Assembly: GCA_036504235.1 (NCBI GenBank)
Contig: DASXVN010000039.1
Location: forward strand, 1-64,000
Direction of reading: 5' to 3'
Length of the DNA: 64,000 nucleotides
DNA from: Zipacnadum sp036504235
Lineage (GTDB): Bacteria; Armatimonadota; Zipacnadia; Zipacnadales; Zipacnadaceae
The position numbers and the translations under genes are program-made. Every line of letters starts with the position of its first letter. Positions within the stretch are counted from its first letter, which is position 1. The notes below the pieces were generated by a model, which worked only from the letters and a program-made list of their open reading frames with translations, made no database searches and was not told the origin of the DNA. Positions 16,803 to 26,047 of the stretch are shown here, piece by piece.

Positions 16803-17008
16803 GCGGCCGCACCACGATCATTTCCGCGGGAGGGGCCGCATGCGAGCACGATCGGCGTCTGCGCCGGGCGCGCGGAAGCATCCGGCCCCGGGCTAGCGGT
16901 AACCGTGGGTCGGATACGTGGTGGAGTTTGCCTGGCAAACTCCCTCGTATTCGGCCCCTCCGGACGTCATGGGACCTGGGGGCAGCAACCGCCAAATGCC
17001 CCCAGGAC
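16803..17008. other. Non-coding gap with small palindromes
   Basis: No gene is seen between the Gfo/Idh/MocA gene and the tRNA promoter. The gap holds a further copy of the CGGCGTCTGCGCCG palindrome (16853-16866), a near-perfect palindrome of 10-base arms (16923-16932 and 16934-16943) and a 7-bp hairpin (16978-16984 with 16997-17003). Confidence 0.6.
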
Positions 17009-17037
17009 TTGACGCAGAGCGCTTGCGTCGGTAAAAT
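17009..17037 (+). promoter_or_regulatory. Sigma70 promoter for tRNA-Pro
   Basis: A -35 TTGACG (17009-17014), a 17-base spacer and a -10 TAAAAT (17032-17037) place the start point about 15 bases before the tRNA-Pro gene. Confidence 0.85.
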
Positions 17038-17058
17038 AGTCGCTGCGCCGAGCTAGAC

Positions 17059-17136
17059 CGGGGCGTAGCGCAGTCCGGTTAGCGCGTCGGCTTTGGGAGC
17101 CGAAGGTCGCCGGTTCGAATCCGGCCGCCCCGACCA
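17059..17136 (+). tRNA. tRNA-Pro (TGG)
   Basis: Seven-bp acceptor stem (17059-17065 with 17126-17132), anticodon loop TTTGGGA, T-loop GGTTCGAATCC and an encoded CCA end. Confidence 0.97.
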
Positions 17137-17225
17137 GATTCGTCTGCAGGGCCCGGACCGGCCGCGGCGACGGGCTGGTTCACGGTCCGTTGTTGATGGA
17201 AGGCGCAGTCTGGGCGAGGAGTCGA

Positions 17226-17301
17226 GCGGGAGTAGCTCAGTTGGTAGAGCGCCAGCCTTCCAAGCTGGCTGTCGCGAGTTCGAGTCTCGTCTCCCGCTCC
17301 A
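17226..17301 (+). tRNA. tRNA-Gly (TCC)
   Basis: Acceptor GCGGGAG pairs with CTCCCGC; anticodon stem CCAGC with loop CTTCCAA; encoded CCA. Confidence 0.97.
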
Positions 17302-17332
17302 GTGCACGGCGCAGCGGTTTGTTCGGCCCGGG

Positions 17333-17408
17333 GCGCCCGTAGCTCAGAGGATAGAGCAGCGGCCTTCTAAGCCGCTGGTCGCCCGTTCGAATCGGGCCGG
17401 GCGCGCCA
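17333..17408 (+). tRNA. tRNA-Arg (TCT)
   Basis: Acceptor GCGCCCG pairs with CGGGCGC; anticodon loop CTTCTAA; discriminator G and encoded CCA. Confidence 0.97.
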
Positions 17409-17428
17409 GCTATCCGCGGGGCTGAGTA

Positions 17429-17458
17429 TTTGACAATCTGACGCGTCGCGAGTATATT
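17429..17458 (+). promoter_or_regulatory. Sigma70 promoter for tRNA-His
   Basis: TTGACA (17429-17434), an 18-base spacer and TATATT (17453-17458) precede tRNA-His, so the tRNA run has at least two transcription units. Confidence 0.8.
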
Positions 17459-17484
17459 ATGCGGCGTTTCGCAGCGAGTGGCAC

Positions 17485-17561
17485 GGTGGGCGTAGCTCAA
17501 TTGGCAGAGCACCGGACTGTGGCTCCGGTGGTTGTGGGTTCAAGTCCCATCGCTCACCCCA
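17485..17561 (+). tRNA. tRNA-His (GTG)
   Basis: Anticodon loop CTGTGGC. The extra G-1 at 17485 is encoded and faces discriminator C73, as expected for tRNA-His. Encoded CCA. Confidence 0.97.
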
Positions 17562-17608
17562 TCTTTTGGCCGCGGACCGGGGCAGTCCGGTCGGGCCGGC
17601 TCTCGAGC

Positions 17609-17685
17609 GCGCCTGTAGCTCAGTGGATTAGAGCATCGGACTTCGGATCCGAGGGTCGGGGGTTCGAATCCCTTCAGGCGCGCCA
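17609..17685 (+). tRNA. tRNA-Arg (TCG)
   Basis: Acceptor GCGCCTG pairs with CAGGCGC; anticodon stem TCGGA with loop CTTCGGA; encoded CCA. Confidence 0.96.
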
Positions 17686-17791
17686 CTCGGATCAAGCGCG
17701 GAGACCAGTCTCCGCCTAGCGGGAGGCAACCCCGCGACTAGCGGCAGCACTGAGGAACTTCTCGGAGTGACTGTCGTCCAAAATCTTGGGT

Positions 17792-17867
17792 GGGTCGTTA
17801 GCTCAGCTGGTAGAGCAGCGGACTCTTAATCCGCGGGTCACAGGTTCGAGCCCTGTACGGCCTACCA
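17792..17867 (+). tRNA. tRNA-Lys (CTT)
   Basis: Acceptor GGGTCGT pairs with ACGGCCT, including a G-U first pair; anticodon loop CTCTTAA; encoded CCA. The TTT-anticodon partner is at 38621. Confidence 0.95.
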
Positions 17868-17901
17868 CCCCTTTTCTCGTCGTTTGGCCCCCTGCGGGGC
17901 A

Positions 17902-17987
17902 GGGCGCGTGATGGAATTGGCAGACATGCATGGCTTAGGACCATGTGGGTAACTCCCGTGGGAGTTCGAGTCTCCCCGCGCCCACCA
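17902..17987 (+). tRNA. tRNA-Leu (TAG)
   Basis: A long-variable-arm tRNA: acceptor GGGCGCG pairs with CGCGCCC, anticodon loop CTTAGGA, extra arm GGGTAACTCCCG; encoded CCA. Confidence 0.96.
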
Positions 17988-18184
17988 GGCCTCCACATCC
18001 CGCTTCACTTGCCCCCTCGCCGGTTCGCGCTGGTGGGCCCAACCTTAGCCTTCAGCAGCGTCGTCCGCCCGCCCGGGACGACGCCAATTTGTATGGGGCC
18101 CCGGCTCGCCGCCTCGGGTTAGCCGCCGCGCCCCCGCGTCAAAACGGAATCCGCACCCGTTATCTACCACCTGGGAGACTGTAT

Positions 18185-19630
18185 ATGGCCATCAAGATCG
18201 AGACCGAGAACCTGCCGGGCAGCCGGCTGCTGATTCGCGTCGAGGCGGACGCCGCCGAAGTCGACAAGTCCTTCGACCGCGCCTTCTCGCAACTGCAGGC
18301 GGAGGCGCGCGTGCCGGGCTTCCGCCCCGGCAAGGCCCCTCGCGCCATCCTCGAGCGCCGCTTTGACGCCGACATGCAGCGCCGCCTGGCGTGGCAGGAG
18401 TTCCTGGAGAAGACCTACGCCCCGGCCCTGGAGGACCTCGACATCGAGCCCCTGGGCGAGCCGGAGATGCCCAATATTGACGAGTGGGACGGTTTCCAGC
18501 GCGGCCAGGACCTGCAGATGACTGTTACCTGGACCGTGCAGCCCCGCCCGGAGCTTCCTGAGTTCAAGAATCTCAAGTTAGTGAAACCTTCTGCCGAAGT
18601 AACTCCCGAGGACGTGGACGAGGCTATAGAGCAGTTGCGCGAGGCCAACGCCAAGCGCCAGCCGGTCGAGCGGACCACGGTCGCCGCCGGCGACTTGGTC
18701 TCCGCCCACGTGATCGTCACCAAGGGCGACACCGAGGAAGTCCTCGAAGAGTCCGACGCCGAGTTGACGGCCCGCGAGGACAGCGACGCTCCCGTCGAGA
18801 AGGCGCTGGTCGGCGCTCCCGTGGACACGATCCTCGAGGTCAAGGTCCCGCTCCAGGGTCAGCAGGCCGACGAGGAACTGGCTGGCGGCGAGGCGACTGT
18901 CAAGGTCGAGATCAAGTCGCTGGCTGAGAATATTCTGCCCGAGCTGACCGACGAGTTCGCTCACTCGGTAGACGAGAAACTGAACACGGTGGACGAGCTG
19001 CGCACCTTCGTCACCGAGCGCCTCGCCTCGGAGCTGGCGGAGTCCGCCGAGACGCAGGTGCGGGAACTGGCCCTGGCGCTGGTGAATAGCCGCACCAAGC
19101 TGGACCTGCCGCCCGACATGGTCAACCGCATGGCGACCTCCGAGATGCAGCAGTATGCCCGGGAGATGCTGTCGGACGGGATGAGCATGGACAAGGTCAA
19201 GGAGATTATCACCAGCCAGGAGAGCGGCGTGCAGGACGCGGTGCTATCGGAGACGGTGCGCCGCCTGCGCGAGCACTACCTCCTCGGCGCTCTGGCCCGC
19301 GAGGCCGAACTCGAAGTGGACGACGAGGACATGGCCCGCTACATGACCATCTACTCGCAGGAGCATGGCGTGGACGAGGCTACTCTCCGCTCGATGGTCA
19401 TGATGCAGCCGGAGACCGAGTCCGACTTCCGCGAGCGCGCCCTGCGCATCAAGATCGGCGACTTCCTGGTGAACCATGCCGAGATCGAGGAAGTCGGTCG
19501 AGAGGGATACCCGCTGATGGCGCGACGCTTGTTTGAGGAAGCCGCGCCGATTGCGGCCTCCGAGGCCATCGAGGACGCCAGCGCAGAGGAAGAGCCCATA
19601 GCCGACGCCGACTCAGAGGGGGTCGAGTAA
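18185..19630 (+). CDS. tig: Trigger factor chaperone
   Basis: A 481-residue ribosome-bound chaperone. The ATG at 18185 follows GGGAG and gives the family N-terminus. The ribosome-binding segment appears as VPGFRPGKAPRAILERRF (about residues 38-55). Next comes a diverged FKBP-like PPIase domain (about 155-245), in which most catalytic aromatics are not evident, and then the long helical arms. The C-terminus ends in an acidic Glu/Ala/Asp tail. The order tig-clpP-clpX is the classic bacterial arrangement; clpP begins two bases after the stop. Confidence 0.95.
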   Translation: MAIKIETENLPGSRLLIRVEADAAEVDKSFDRAFSQLQAEARVPGFRPGKAPRAILERRFDADMQRRLAWQEFLEKTYAPALEDLDIEPLGEPEMPNIDEWDGFQRGQDLQMTVTWTVQPRPELPEFKNLKLVKPSAEVTPEDVDEAIEQLREANAKRQPVERTTVAAGDLVSAHVIVTKGDTEEVLEESDAELTAREDSDAPVEKALVGAPVDTILEVKVPLQGQQADEELAGGEATVKVEIKSLAENILPELTDEFAHSVDEKLNTVDELRTFVTERLASELAESAETQVRELALALVNSRTKLDLPPDMVNRMATSEMQQYAREMLSDGMSMDKVKEIITSQESGVQDAVLSETVRRLREHYLLGALAREAELEVDDEDMARYMTIYSQEHGVDEATLRSMVMMQPETESDFRERALRIKIGDFLVNHAEIEEVGREGYPLMARRLFEEAAPIAASEAIEDASAEEEPIADADSEGVE

Positions 19631-19632
19631 AC

Positions 19633-20232
19633 ATGGTCGTTATCCCCAGTGTCATCGAGCAGACGCCCCGCGGGGAGCGCTTCTTCGACATTTACTCTCG
19701 CTTGCTCAAGGAGCGCATCATCTTCCTGGGCACGCCGATTGATGACCAGGTGGCCAGTCTGATCGTCGCCCAACTACTGTTCCTGCAGGGCGAGGACGCG
19801 CTGGAGCCGATTTCCCTGTACATCAACAGCCCGGGCGGTTCCATTACCTCCGGTCTGGCCATTTACGATACCATGCAGTACATCAAGCCCGACGTGCACA
19901 CTTGGTGCATCGGGCAGGCCGCCAGCATGGCCGCCGTGCTGCTCGCCGCCGGGACCAAGGGCAACCGCTACGCGCTGCCCTACTCGCGCGTGCTGATCCA
20001 CCAGCCCTGGGGCGGTACGCAGGGGCAGGCCACCGATATTCGGATCCAGGCCGAGGAGATTCTGCGGATGCGCGACTGGATCAACCAGATCCTCGCGCGC
20101 CACACCGGCCAGGACCTGGAGCGGCTGGCCACCGATACCGAGCGCGACTACTACATGACCGCGCAGGAAGCCGTGGTCTACGGCATCGTGGACCAGGTCG
20201 CCGAGCACCCCATGGAGGGGCCGGGCGCTTAG
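19633..20232 (+). CDS. clpP: ATP-dependent Clp protease proteolytic subunit
   Basis: A 199-residue serine peptidase forming the tetradecameric chamber of ClpXP. The catalytic triad is visible: Ser in GQAASMAA (about residue 98), His in LIHQPWGG (about residue 123) and Asp in TERDYYM (about residue 172). INSPGGSITSGLAIYDTMQ is the oxyanion-loop region. No long propeptide is present. It is sandwiched between tig and clpX in one transcription unit. Confidence 0.97.
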   Translation: MVVIPSVIEQTPRGERFFDIYSRLLKERIIFLGTPIDDQVASLIVAQLLFLQGEDALEPISLYINSPGGSITSGLAIYDTMQYIKPDVHTWCIGQAASMAAVLLAAGTKGNRYALPYSRVLIHQPWGGTQGQATDIRIQAEEILRMRDWINQILARHTGQDLERLATDTERDYYMTAQEAVVYGIVDQVAEHPMEGPGA

Positions 20233-20321
20233 GTTGCAGCCAGTTGGGGAACACTAGTCGCGTCTCCCGTGAGGAGCGCGCGTGGCCGTAGCGGTAGTGG
20301 AAAAGGGGATCAAGTACAGCG

Positions 20322-21611
<1,290 letters not shown>

Positions 21612-21642
21612 ATCGCCTGTTCTGTCTCTCGGAAAGCCCGTG

Positions 21643-21672
21643 GCCGCCGCGCTTCTCAGCCCGGCGGCTTTT
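21643..21672 (+). terminator. Terminator after clpX
   Basis: GCCGCCG (21643-21649), a 12-base loop and CGGCGGC (21662-21668) are followed by TTTTCC. An outer GGAAA/TTTCC pairing extends the stem. Confidence 0.75.
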
Positions 21673-21691
21673 CCGTATCTGCCCGTCCGTG

Positions 21692-21697
21692 TATAAT
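21692..21697 (+). promoter_or_regulatory. Candidate -10 box for valS
   Basis: A perfect TATAAT lies 55 bases before the valS start and 20 bases after the clpX terminator. The -35 region (TTTTCC at 17 bases) is poor. Confidence 0.5.
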
Positions 21698-21752
21698 GGT
21701 CGGGGCGGCTCTCCGCCCCCCAGCTTGCCTTGCGTCAGGAGTCGAGATACCC

Positions 21753-24401
21753 ATGCCCGAGCCCATGGATAAGGCCTACGATCCGCAGCAGATAGAGAAG
21801 CAAACCTACGATTACTGGATGGCGCAGGGTGTCTTTGAGGCGGAGGTCAACCCCGCCAAGGCCCCGTACTGCATCGTCATTCCCCCGCCGAACGTCACCG
21901 GCGTCCTGCACATGGGGCATGCGCTGGATGAGACCATCCAGGACTTGCTGATTCGCTGGCACCGGATGTGTGGGGACGAGGCGCTGTGGATTCCGGGCAC
22001 CGACCACGCCGGCATCGCCACCCAGAACGTCATGGAAAAGCGTCTGGCCGAGGAGGACTTGACCCGCCACGACCTGGGCCGCGAGGAGTTCACCGCTCGC
22101 GTCTGGAAGCTGAAGGATGAGCACCACGCGCGGATCAAGGAGCAACTCCAGCGCTTTGGCGCCTCCGTGGACTGGCGCCGCGAGCGGTTTACCCTGGACG
22201 AGGGGCTGAGCCGCGCCGTGCGCGAGGCCTTCGTGACGTTGTACGAACAGGGCTTGATTTATCGCGGCGCGCGGATGATTAACTGGTGCCCGCGCTGCCA
22301 GACGGGGCTCTCGGACCTCGAGGTGGAGCACGAGAACCGCACCGGCCACCTGTGGTACATCCGCTACCCCTCCCCGGACGGCGGTCCCGGTCTGGTGGTC
22401 GCCACCACGCGCCCGGAGACCATGCTGGGCGATACGGCGGTCGCGGTGGCTCCGAATGATCCCCGCTACGCGCACCTGGTTGGTAAGACCGTCTTACTTC
22501 CGCTCCAGGAGCGCGAGATTCCGGTGGTGGCGGACGAGTGGGTGGACCCGGCTTTCGGCACCGGCGCGGTGAAGGTCACGCCCGCGCACGACCCCAATGA
22601 CGCCGAGATCGGCGAGCGGCATCACCTACCCGCGCTGGTCGTGATCGCCCTGGACGGGCGCATGACCGCCGAAGCGGGCGCGGCCTACGAGGGTATGGAC
22701 CGCTACGAGGCGCGCGCCGAGGTGGTCGCGGCCCTGGAGGAACGCGGGCTGCTGGAGAAGATTGAGCCGCACGAGCACGCCGTGGGCCAGTGCCAGCGCT
22801 GCAGCACCATCGTCGAGCCGCTGGTGTCCACGCAGTGGTTCGTGAAGATGGCCCCCCTGGCGGAGGAAGGCCTGGCGGCGGTCGCGGACGGGCGGATCAA
22901 GTTTGTGCCCTCGCGCTGGGAGAAGATCTACCGCGACTGGCTGGAGAACATCCAGGACTGGTGCATCTCGCGGCAGCTCTGGTGGGGCCACGAGATTCCC
23001 GTGTGGTACTGTCCCGACTGCGGGGAGCAGATCTGCACCCGCGAGGACCCCACGGTCTGCCCGAAGTGCGCCGGCAGCCGCCTGGAGCGGGACCCGGACG
23101 TGCTGGATACCTGGTTCAGCTCCGGCCTGTGGCCGATCTCCACGCTGGGCTGGCCGGAGGAGACGCCGGAACTCCAGTATTTCTACCCGACCTCCTGCCT
23201 GGTCACCGGCTACGATATCATCTACTTCTGGGTGGCGCGCATGATCATGATGGGCCTGCATCTGCGCCACGAGGTGCCCTTCCGGACTGTGTTCATCCAC
23301 GGTCTGGTGCGCGACGAGACCGGGCGCAAGATGAGCAAGAGCCTGGGCAACGCCGTGGACCCGCTGCTGCTGATTGACGAATATGGCGCGGACGCCCTGC
23401 GCTTTGCCCTGCTGCAGCTCATCACCCACGGGCAGGACCTGACCTACACGCCGGACCGCTTGGTCGGCGCGCGCAATTTCTGCAACAAGCTGTGGAACGC
23501 TTCCCGCTTCGTGATGATGAACCTCGAGGACGCTGCGCCTGATTGCCCCTGTGGCGAGCTGGACCTGGCGGACCGCTGGATTCTTTCGCGGCACCAGCGC
23601 GCGCTGCAGACGGTGAACGAGGAACTGGGCCGCTACAATCTGGCGCAGGCCGCCGACGCGCTGTATGAGTACGTCTGGGGCGAGTTCTGCGATTGGTACG
23701 TGGAGATCGCCAAGATCGCTCTGTACGGGGAGGACGTGGCGCGCAAGCAGACCGTGCAGACGCTGCTGCGACAACTGCTCAGCGAGATTCTGGCCACCCT
23801 GCACCCGCTTACGCCCTTCATCACGGAGGCCATCTGGCAGCGCCTGGCGCCCGAGGGGGGCAGCCTGGCGCGGCAGAGCTACCCGCAGGTCGACCCCACG
23901 CAGATCAGCACCGAGGCGGAGGACCTGATGGCCGAGGCGCAGGTCTTCATCGGCGCGATCCGCACGCTCCGCTCCGACCTGGGCATGTCCCCGCAGACGC
24001 GGGTGGAGGTCTCGCTGCTGGCCGGAAGTGAGGAGCAGCGTCTCCGGCTGCTGGCCCAGGAGACGATCATTCGCTCGCTGGCGGGCGTGGCCAACCTGCA
24101 CGTGCTGGACCTCGACGAGGTGGCGCCGCCCGGGACCCTGGGCCGCGTGGCCGCCGGGGCGCGGGTGCTGCTGCACGTGGGCGACGCGGTGGATATCGAG
24201 AAGGAAGTGGCGCGCCTGGTCAAGCGCGCGCAAGAACTGGAAGGCAAGATCAGCGGGAGCCGCCGCAAGCTGGACAACGCGGACTTCGTCAGCCGGGCGC
24301 CGGCCGCCGTCATTGAGGGCGAGCGGGTGCGGCTGGTGGATGCGGAGGCTGACCTGGTACGCCTGCAGGAGCAGATTCAGGCGATGGAATCCTTGCGCTA
24401 G
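21753..24401 (+). CDS. valS: Valyl-tRNA synthetase
   Basis: An 882-residue class I aminoacyl-tRNA synthetase charging tRNA-Val. The HIGH-type motif is HMGHAL and the KMSKS motif is present as KMSKS (about residue 525). The CP1 editing domain has TTRPETMLGDTAVAV. A zinc-ribbon pair occurs as CPDCGEQ and CPKCAG. The C-terminal coiled coil that embraces tRNA-Val is visible at EKEVARLVKRAQELEGKI. The ATG at 21753 is preferred (AGGAG upstream), with another ATG 12 bases on; the in-frame 21696 start lies before the ribosome site. Confidence 0.96.
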   Translation: MPEPMDKAYDPQQIEKQTYDYWMAQGVFEAEVNPAKAPYCIVIPPPNVTGVLHMGHALDETIQDLLIRWHRMCGDEALWIPGTDHAGIATQNVMEKRLAEEDLTRHDLGREEFTARVWKLKDEHHARIKEQLQRFGASVDWRRERFTLDEGLSRAVREAFVTLYEQGLIYRGARMINWCPRCQTGLSDLEVEHENRTGHLWYIRYPSPDGGPGLVVATTRPETMLGDTAVAVAPNDPRYAHLVGKTVLLPLQEREIPVVADEWVDPAFGTGAVKVTPAHDPNDAEIGERHHLPALVVIALDGRMTAEAGAAYEGMDRYEARAEVVAALEERGLLEKIEPHEHAVGQCQRCSTIVEPLVSTQWFVKMAPLAEEGLAAVADGRIKFVPSRWEKIYRDWLENIQDWCISRQLWWGHEIPVWYCPDCGEQICTREDPTVCPKCAGSRLERDPDVLDTWFSSGLWPISTLGWPEETPELQYFYPTSCLVTGYDIIYFWVARMIMMGLHLRHEVPFRTVFIHGLVRDETGRKMSKSLGNAVDPLLLIDEYGADALRFALLQLITHGQDLTYTPDRLVGARNFCNKLWNASRFVMMNLEDAAPDCPCGELDLADRWILSRHQRALQTVNEELGRYNLAQAADALYEYVWGEFCDWYVEIAKIALYGEDVARKQTVQTLLRQLLSEILATLHPLTPFITEAIWQRLAPEGGSLARQSYPQVDPTQISTEAEDLMAEAQVFIGAIRTLRSDLGMSPQTRVEVSLLAGSEEQRLRLLAQETIIRSLAGVANLHVLDLDEVAPPGTLGRVAAGARVLLHVGDAVDIEKEVARLVKRAQELEGKISGSRRKLDNADFVSRAPAAVIEGERVRLVDAEADLVRLQEQIQAMESLR

Positions 24402-24417
24402 CCTCGGGGAGGGTGCT

Positions 24418-24909
24418 GTGCGCCGACTGCCCTGGAGCCGGATTGTGTCCGTGATCGTCTTCGCCGTCGCCATGGGTTACATGGAGGCGATCATCGTCGT
24501 GTACCTGCGCCACCTGAGTGGTCTGGCCCCGGCGCCCGGGCCGGAGGTGGACTACCGCAAGTTCCTGGCCTACCTGCCGCACTGGGCGCTGACTCTGGAG
24601 CAGGCCCGCGAGGTCTGCACGATCGTCATGCTGGCGACCCTGGCGCTGGCGGTGGGGCGTAGCGGGCGGGAGCGCCTCTGCGTGTTCTTCCTCGCCTTTG
24701 GCGTGTGGGACCTCCTCTACTACGTGGGCCTCAAGCTGCTGCTGGACTGGCCGCCCGCCCTGACCACGACCGATATCCTGTTTCTCATTCCCAAGCCCTG
24801 GTTCGCCCCCGTCTGGTTGCCGGTGGCGATTTCCGCGGGGTTCGTCACGCTGGCTCTGGTGCTGTACCCGCGCCCCAAGCGCCGCCGCCGGCGGGAGAGC
24901 CAGACATGA
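24418..24909 (+). CDS. Small polytopic membrane protein, unknown
   Basis: A 163-residue membrane protein, read from a GTG at 24418 with GGGGAGGG upstream. About four hydrophobic segments are visible: IVSVIVFAVAMGYMEAIIVV, EVCTIVMLATLALAV, LCVFFLAFGVWDLLYYVGL and LPVAISAGFVTLALVLY. The protein ends in a strongly basic tail (PKRRRRRES). No family is recognised. Its stop overlaps the start of the next gene (ATGA), so it is translationally coupled to the DMT-type transporter. Confidence 0.7.
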   Translation: MRRLPWSRIVSVIVFAVAMGYMEAIIVVYLRHLSGLAPAPGPEVDYRKFLAYLPHWALTLEQAREVCTIVMLATLALAVGRSGRERLCVFFLAFGVWDLLYYVGLKLLLDWPPALTTTDILFLIPKPWFAPVWLPVAISAGFVTLALVLYPRPKRRRRRESQT

Positions 24910-25859
24910 GCGCGCCGGCCCCCTGCCCACCCCGTCGGCGGGTGTCGTTGCTGCCCCTCTATGCGCTAGGCGGATCGCTGACCACCGTGGCCCAGCGCTA
25001 TCTGAGCTTCCACTTCGACCAGTACACCCAGAACTTCTACCGATTTCTGGCGGGCGGCGCTTGTCTGCTGCTGCTAGTCGTACTGCTGCGCCCCGTCGAG
25101 CTTCGCCGGCTGTGGCGCGATCCGCAGGGCCGTCGAGGTCTGCTGCTGCTGACGGTCGGCGGCCTGTTCGCGCAGGCCTTGTATGTGGAGGGACTGACCC
25201 GCACTTCCGCGGTGCTGGCGGCGCTGATTGGCGTCCTGGGGGTGCCGCTCGCCGCAGCGGTTAGCGCGCTTTTCTACGCGGATGAGCGGCAGACGCTACG
25301 GGGACCGCACTTCGTCGCCGGAGCCGCTCTGGCCCTGTCCGGGGCGGTGGGGCTGGCTTTCACCCATGATGGGGGCAAGCTGACCAGCGGAGGGGGGCTG
25401 TACTACCTGCTGGGGGCTGCGCTGCTGGGGACCGGACTCACCTTGCTGGCCAAGCGCCTGGTGGTGGCCTTTCATCCCGTCTGCGTGGTCGCCAGTACCA
25501 CCATGCTGACGGTGCCGCTGTTCTTGCTGGGGGGGTTGCTCTGGGGCAGACTCGGCGCGGTGGGCGAGGCCTCACCGGTAACGATCGCGGTCCTGCTGCT
25601 CTCCGGAGTCTGGGGCATGGTGATGGGCGGCGCGGTCTTCTTCCTGAGCATGCGCGAGTTCGGCGTGATTGTGACCCGCTTCATGGAGCTGTCCATGCCG
25701 GTGTTCACGGGGGTTCTGGGCTACCTGCTGTTCCGCGAGAGCCTCACCGGGCCGCAGATGGTCTTCGCCGGCGCGCTGCTGGTGGGTTGCGCGCTGGTGG
25801 TAGTCAGCCGCCGCCAGCCGGAGAGCGCCGCGCACTGCGTCCACCGTATCGCGCGGTAG
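24906..25859 (+). CDS. EamA/DMT-type transporter
   Basis: A 317-residue membrane protein of the drug/metabolite transporter superfamily. It has about ten hydrophobic helices arranged as two EamA repeats; the second repeat has the typical ending (VTRFMELSMPVFTGVLGYLLFRESLTGPQMVFAGALLVGCALVVV read in pieces). Substrate is not predictable. The start overlaps the previous stop by four bases. It is followed by a complex palindromic gap. Confidence 0.78.
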   Translation: MSAPAPCPPRRRVSLLPLYALGGSLTTVAQRYLSFHFDQYTQNFYRFLAGGACLLLLVVLLRPVELRRLWRDPQGRRGLLLLTVGGLFAQALYVEGLTRTSAVLAALIGVLGVPLAAAVSALFYADERQTLRGPHFVAGAALALSGAVGLAFTHDGGKLTSGGGLYYLLGAALLGTGLTLLAKRLVVAFHPVCVVASTTMLTVPLFLLGGLLWGRLGAVGEASPVTIAVLLLSGVWGMVMGGAVFFLSMREFGVIVTRFMELSMPVFTGVLGYLLFRESLTGPQMVFAGALLVGCALVVVSRRQPESAAHCVHRIAR

Positions 25860-25904
25860 GGGTGGGGGCGCGCTCTGGTAGGGGCGAGACCGGGCCCTTT
25901 CCGG

Positions 25905-26016
25905 CGTAGGGGCGCGTTTGGCGGCGTCTGCGCCGACACACACGCCCGTTCGCTGACTGTCAGTTAGCGAGCGGGCGTGTGTTGCTCCGCTCCGCTCCGC
26001 AAAACGCGCCCCTACG
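25905..26016. repeat. Nested palindromic element in intergenic gap
   Basis: Outer perfect 15-base arms (25905-25919 and 26002-26016) bracket a 14-base CGGCGTCTGCGCCG palindrome (25922-25935) and a 22-bp hairpin (25938-25959 with 25961-25982, two G-U pairs). It lies between the convergent DMT transporter and argS ends. The outer arm begins with the same CGTAGGGGCG found in repeat D. Confidence 0.88.
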
Positions 26017-26047
26017 GGAGACGGCGCGTCCGCTTCCCCGCCCTCCC

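Noticed and set aside
14656..16995. 779-residue minus-strand frame across the ABC ATPase, queH and Gfo/Idh/MocA genes
   Set aside because: It runs through three well-supported plus-strand genes and shows no motif of its own.
22626..24473. 615-residue minus-strand frame opposite valS
   Set aside because: valS is unmistakable on the plus strand; the antisense frame has only low-complexity Leu/Arg/His sequence.
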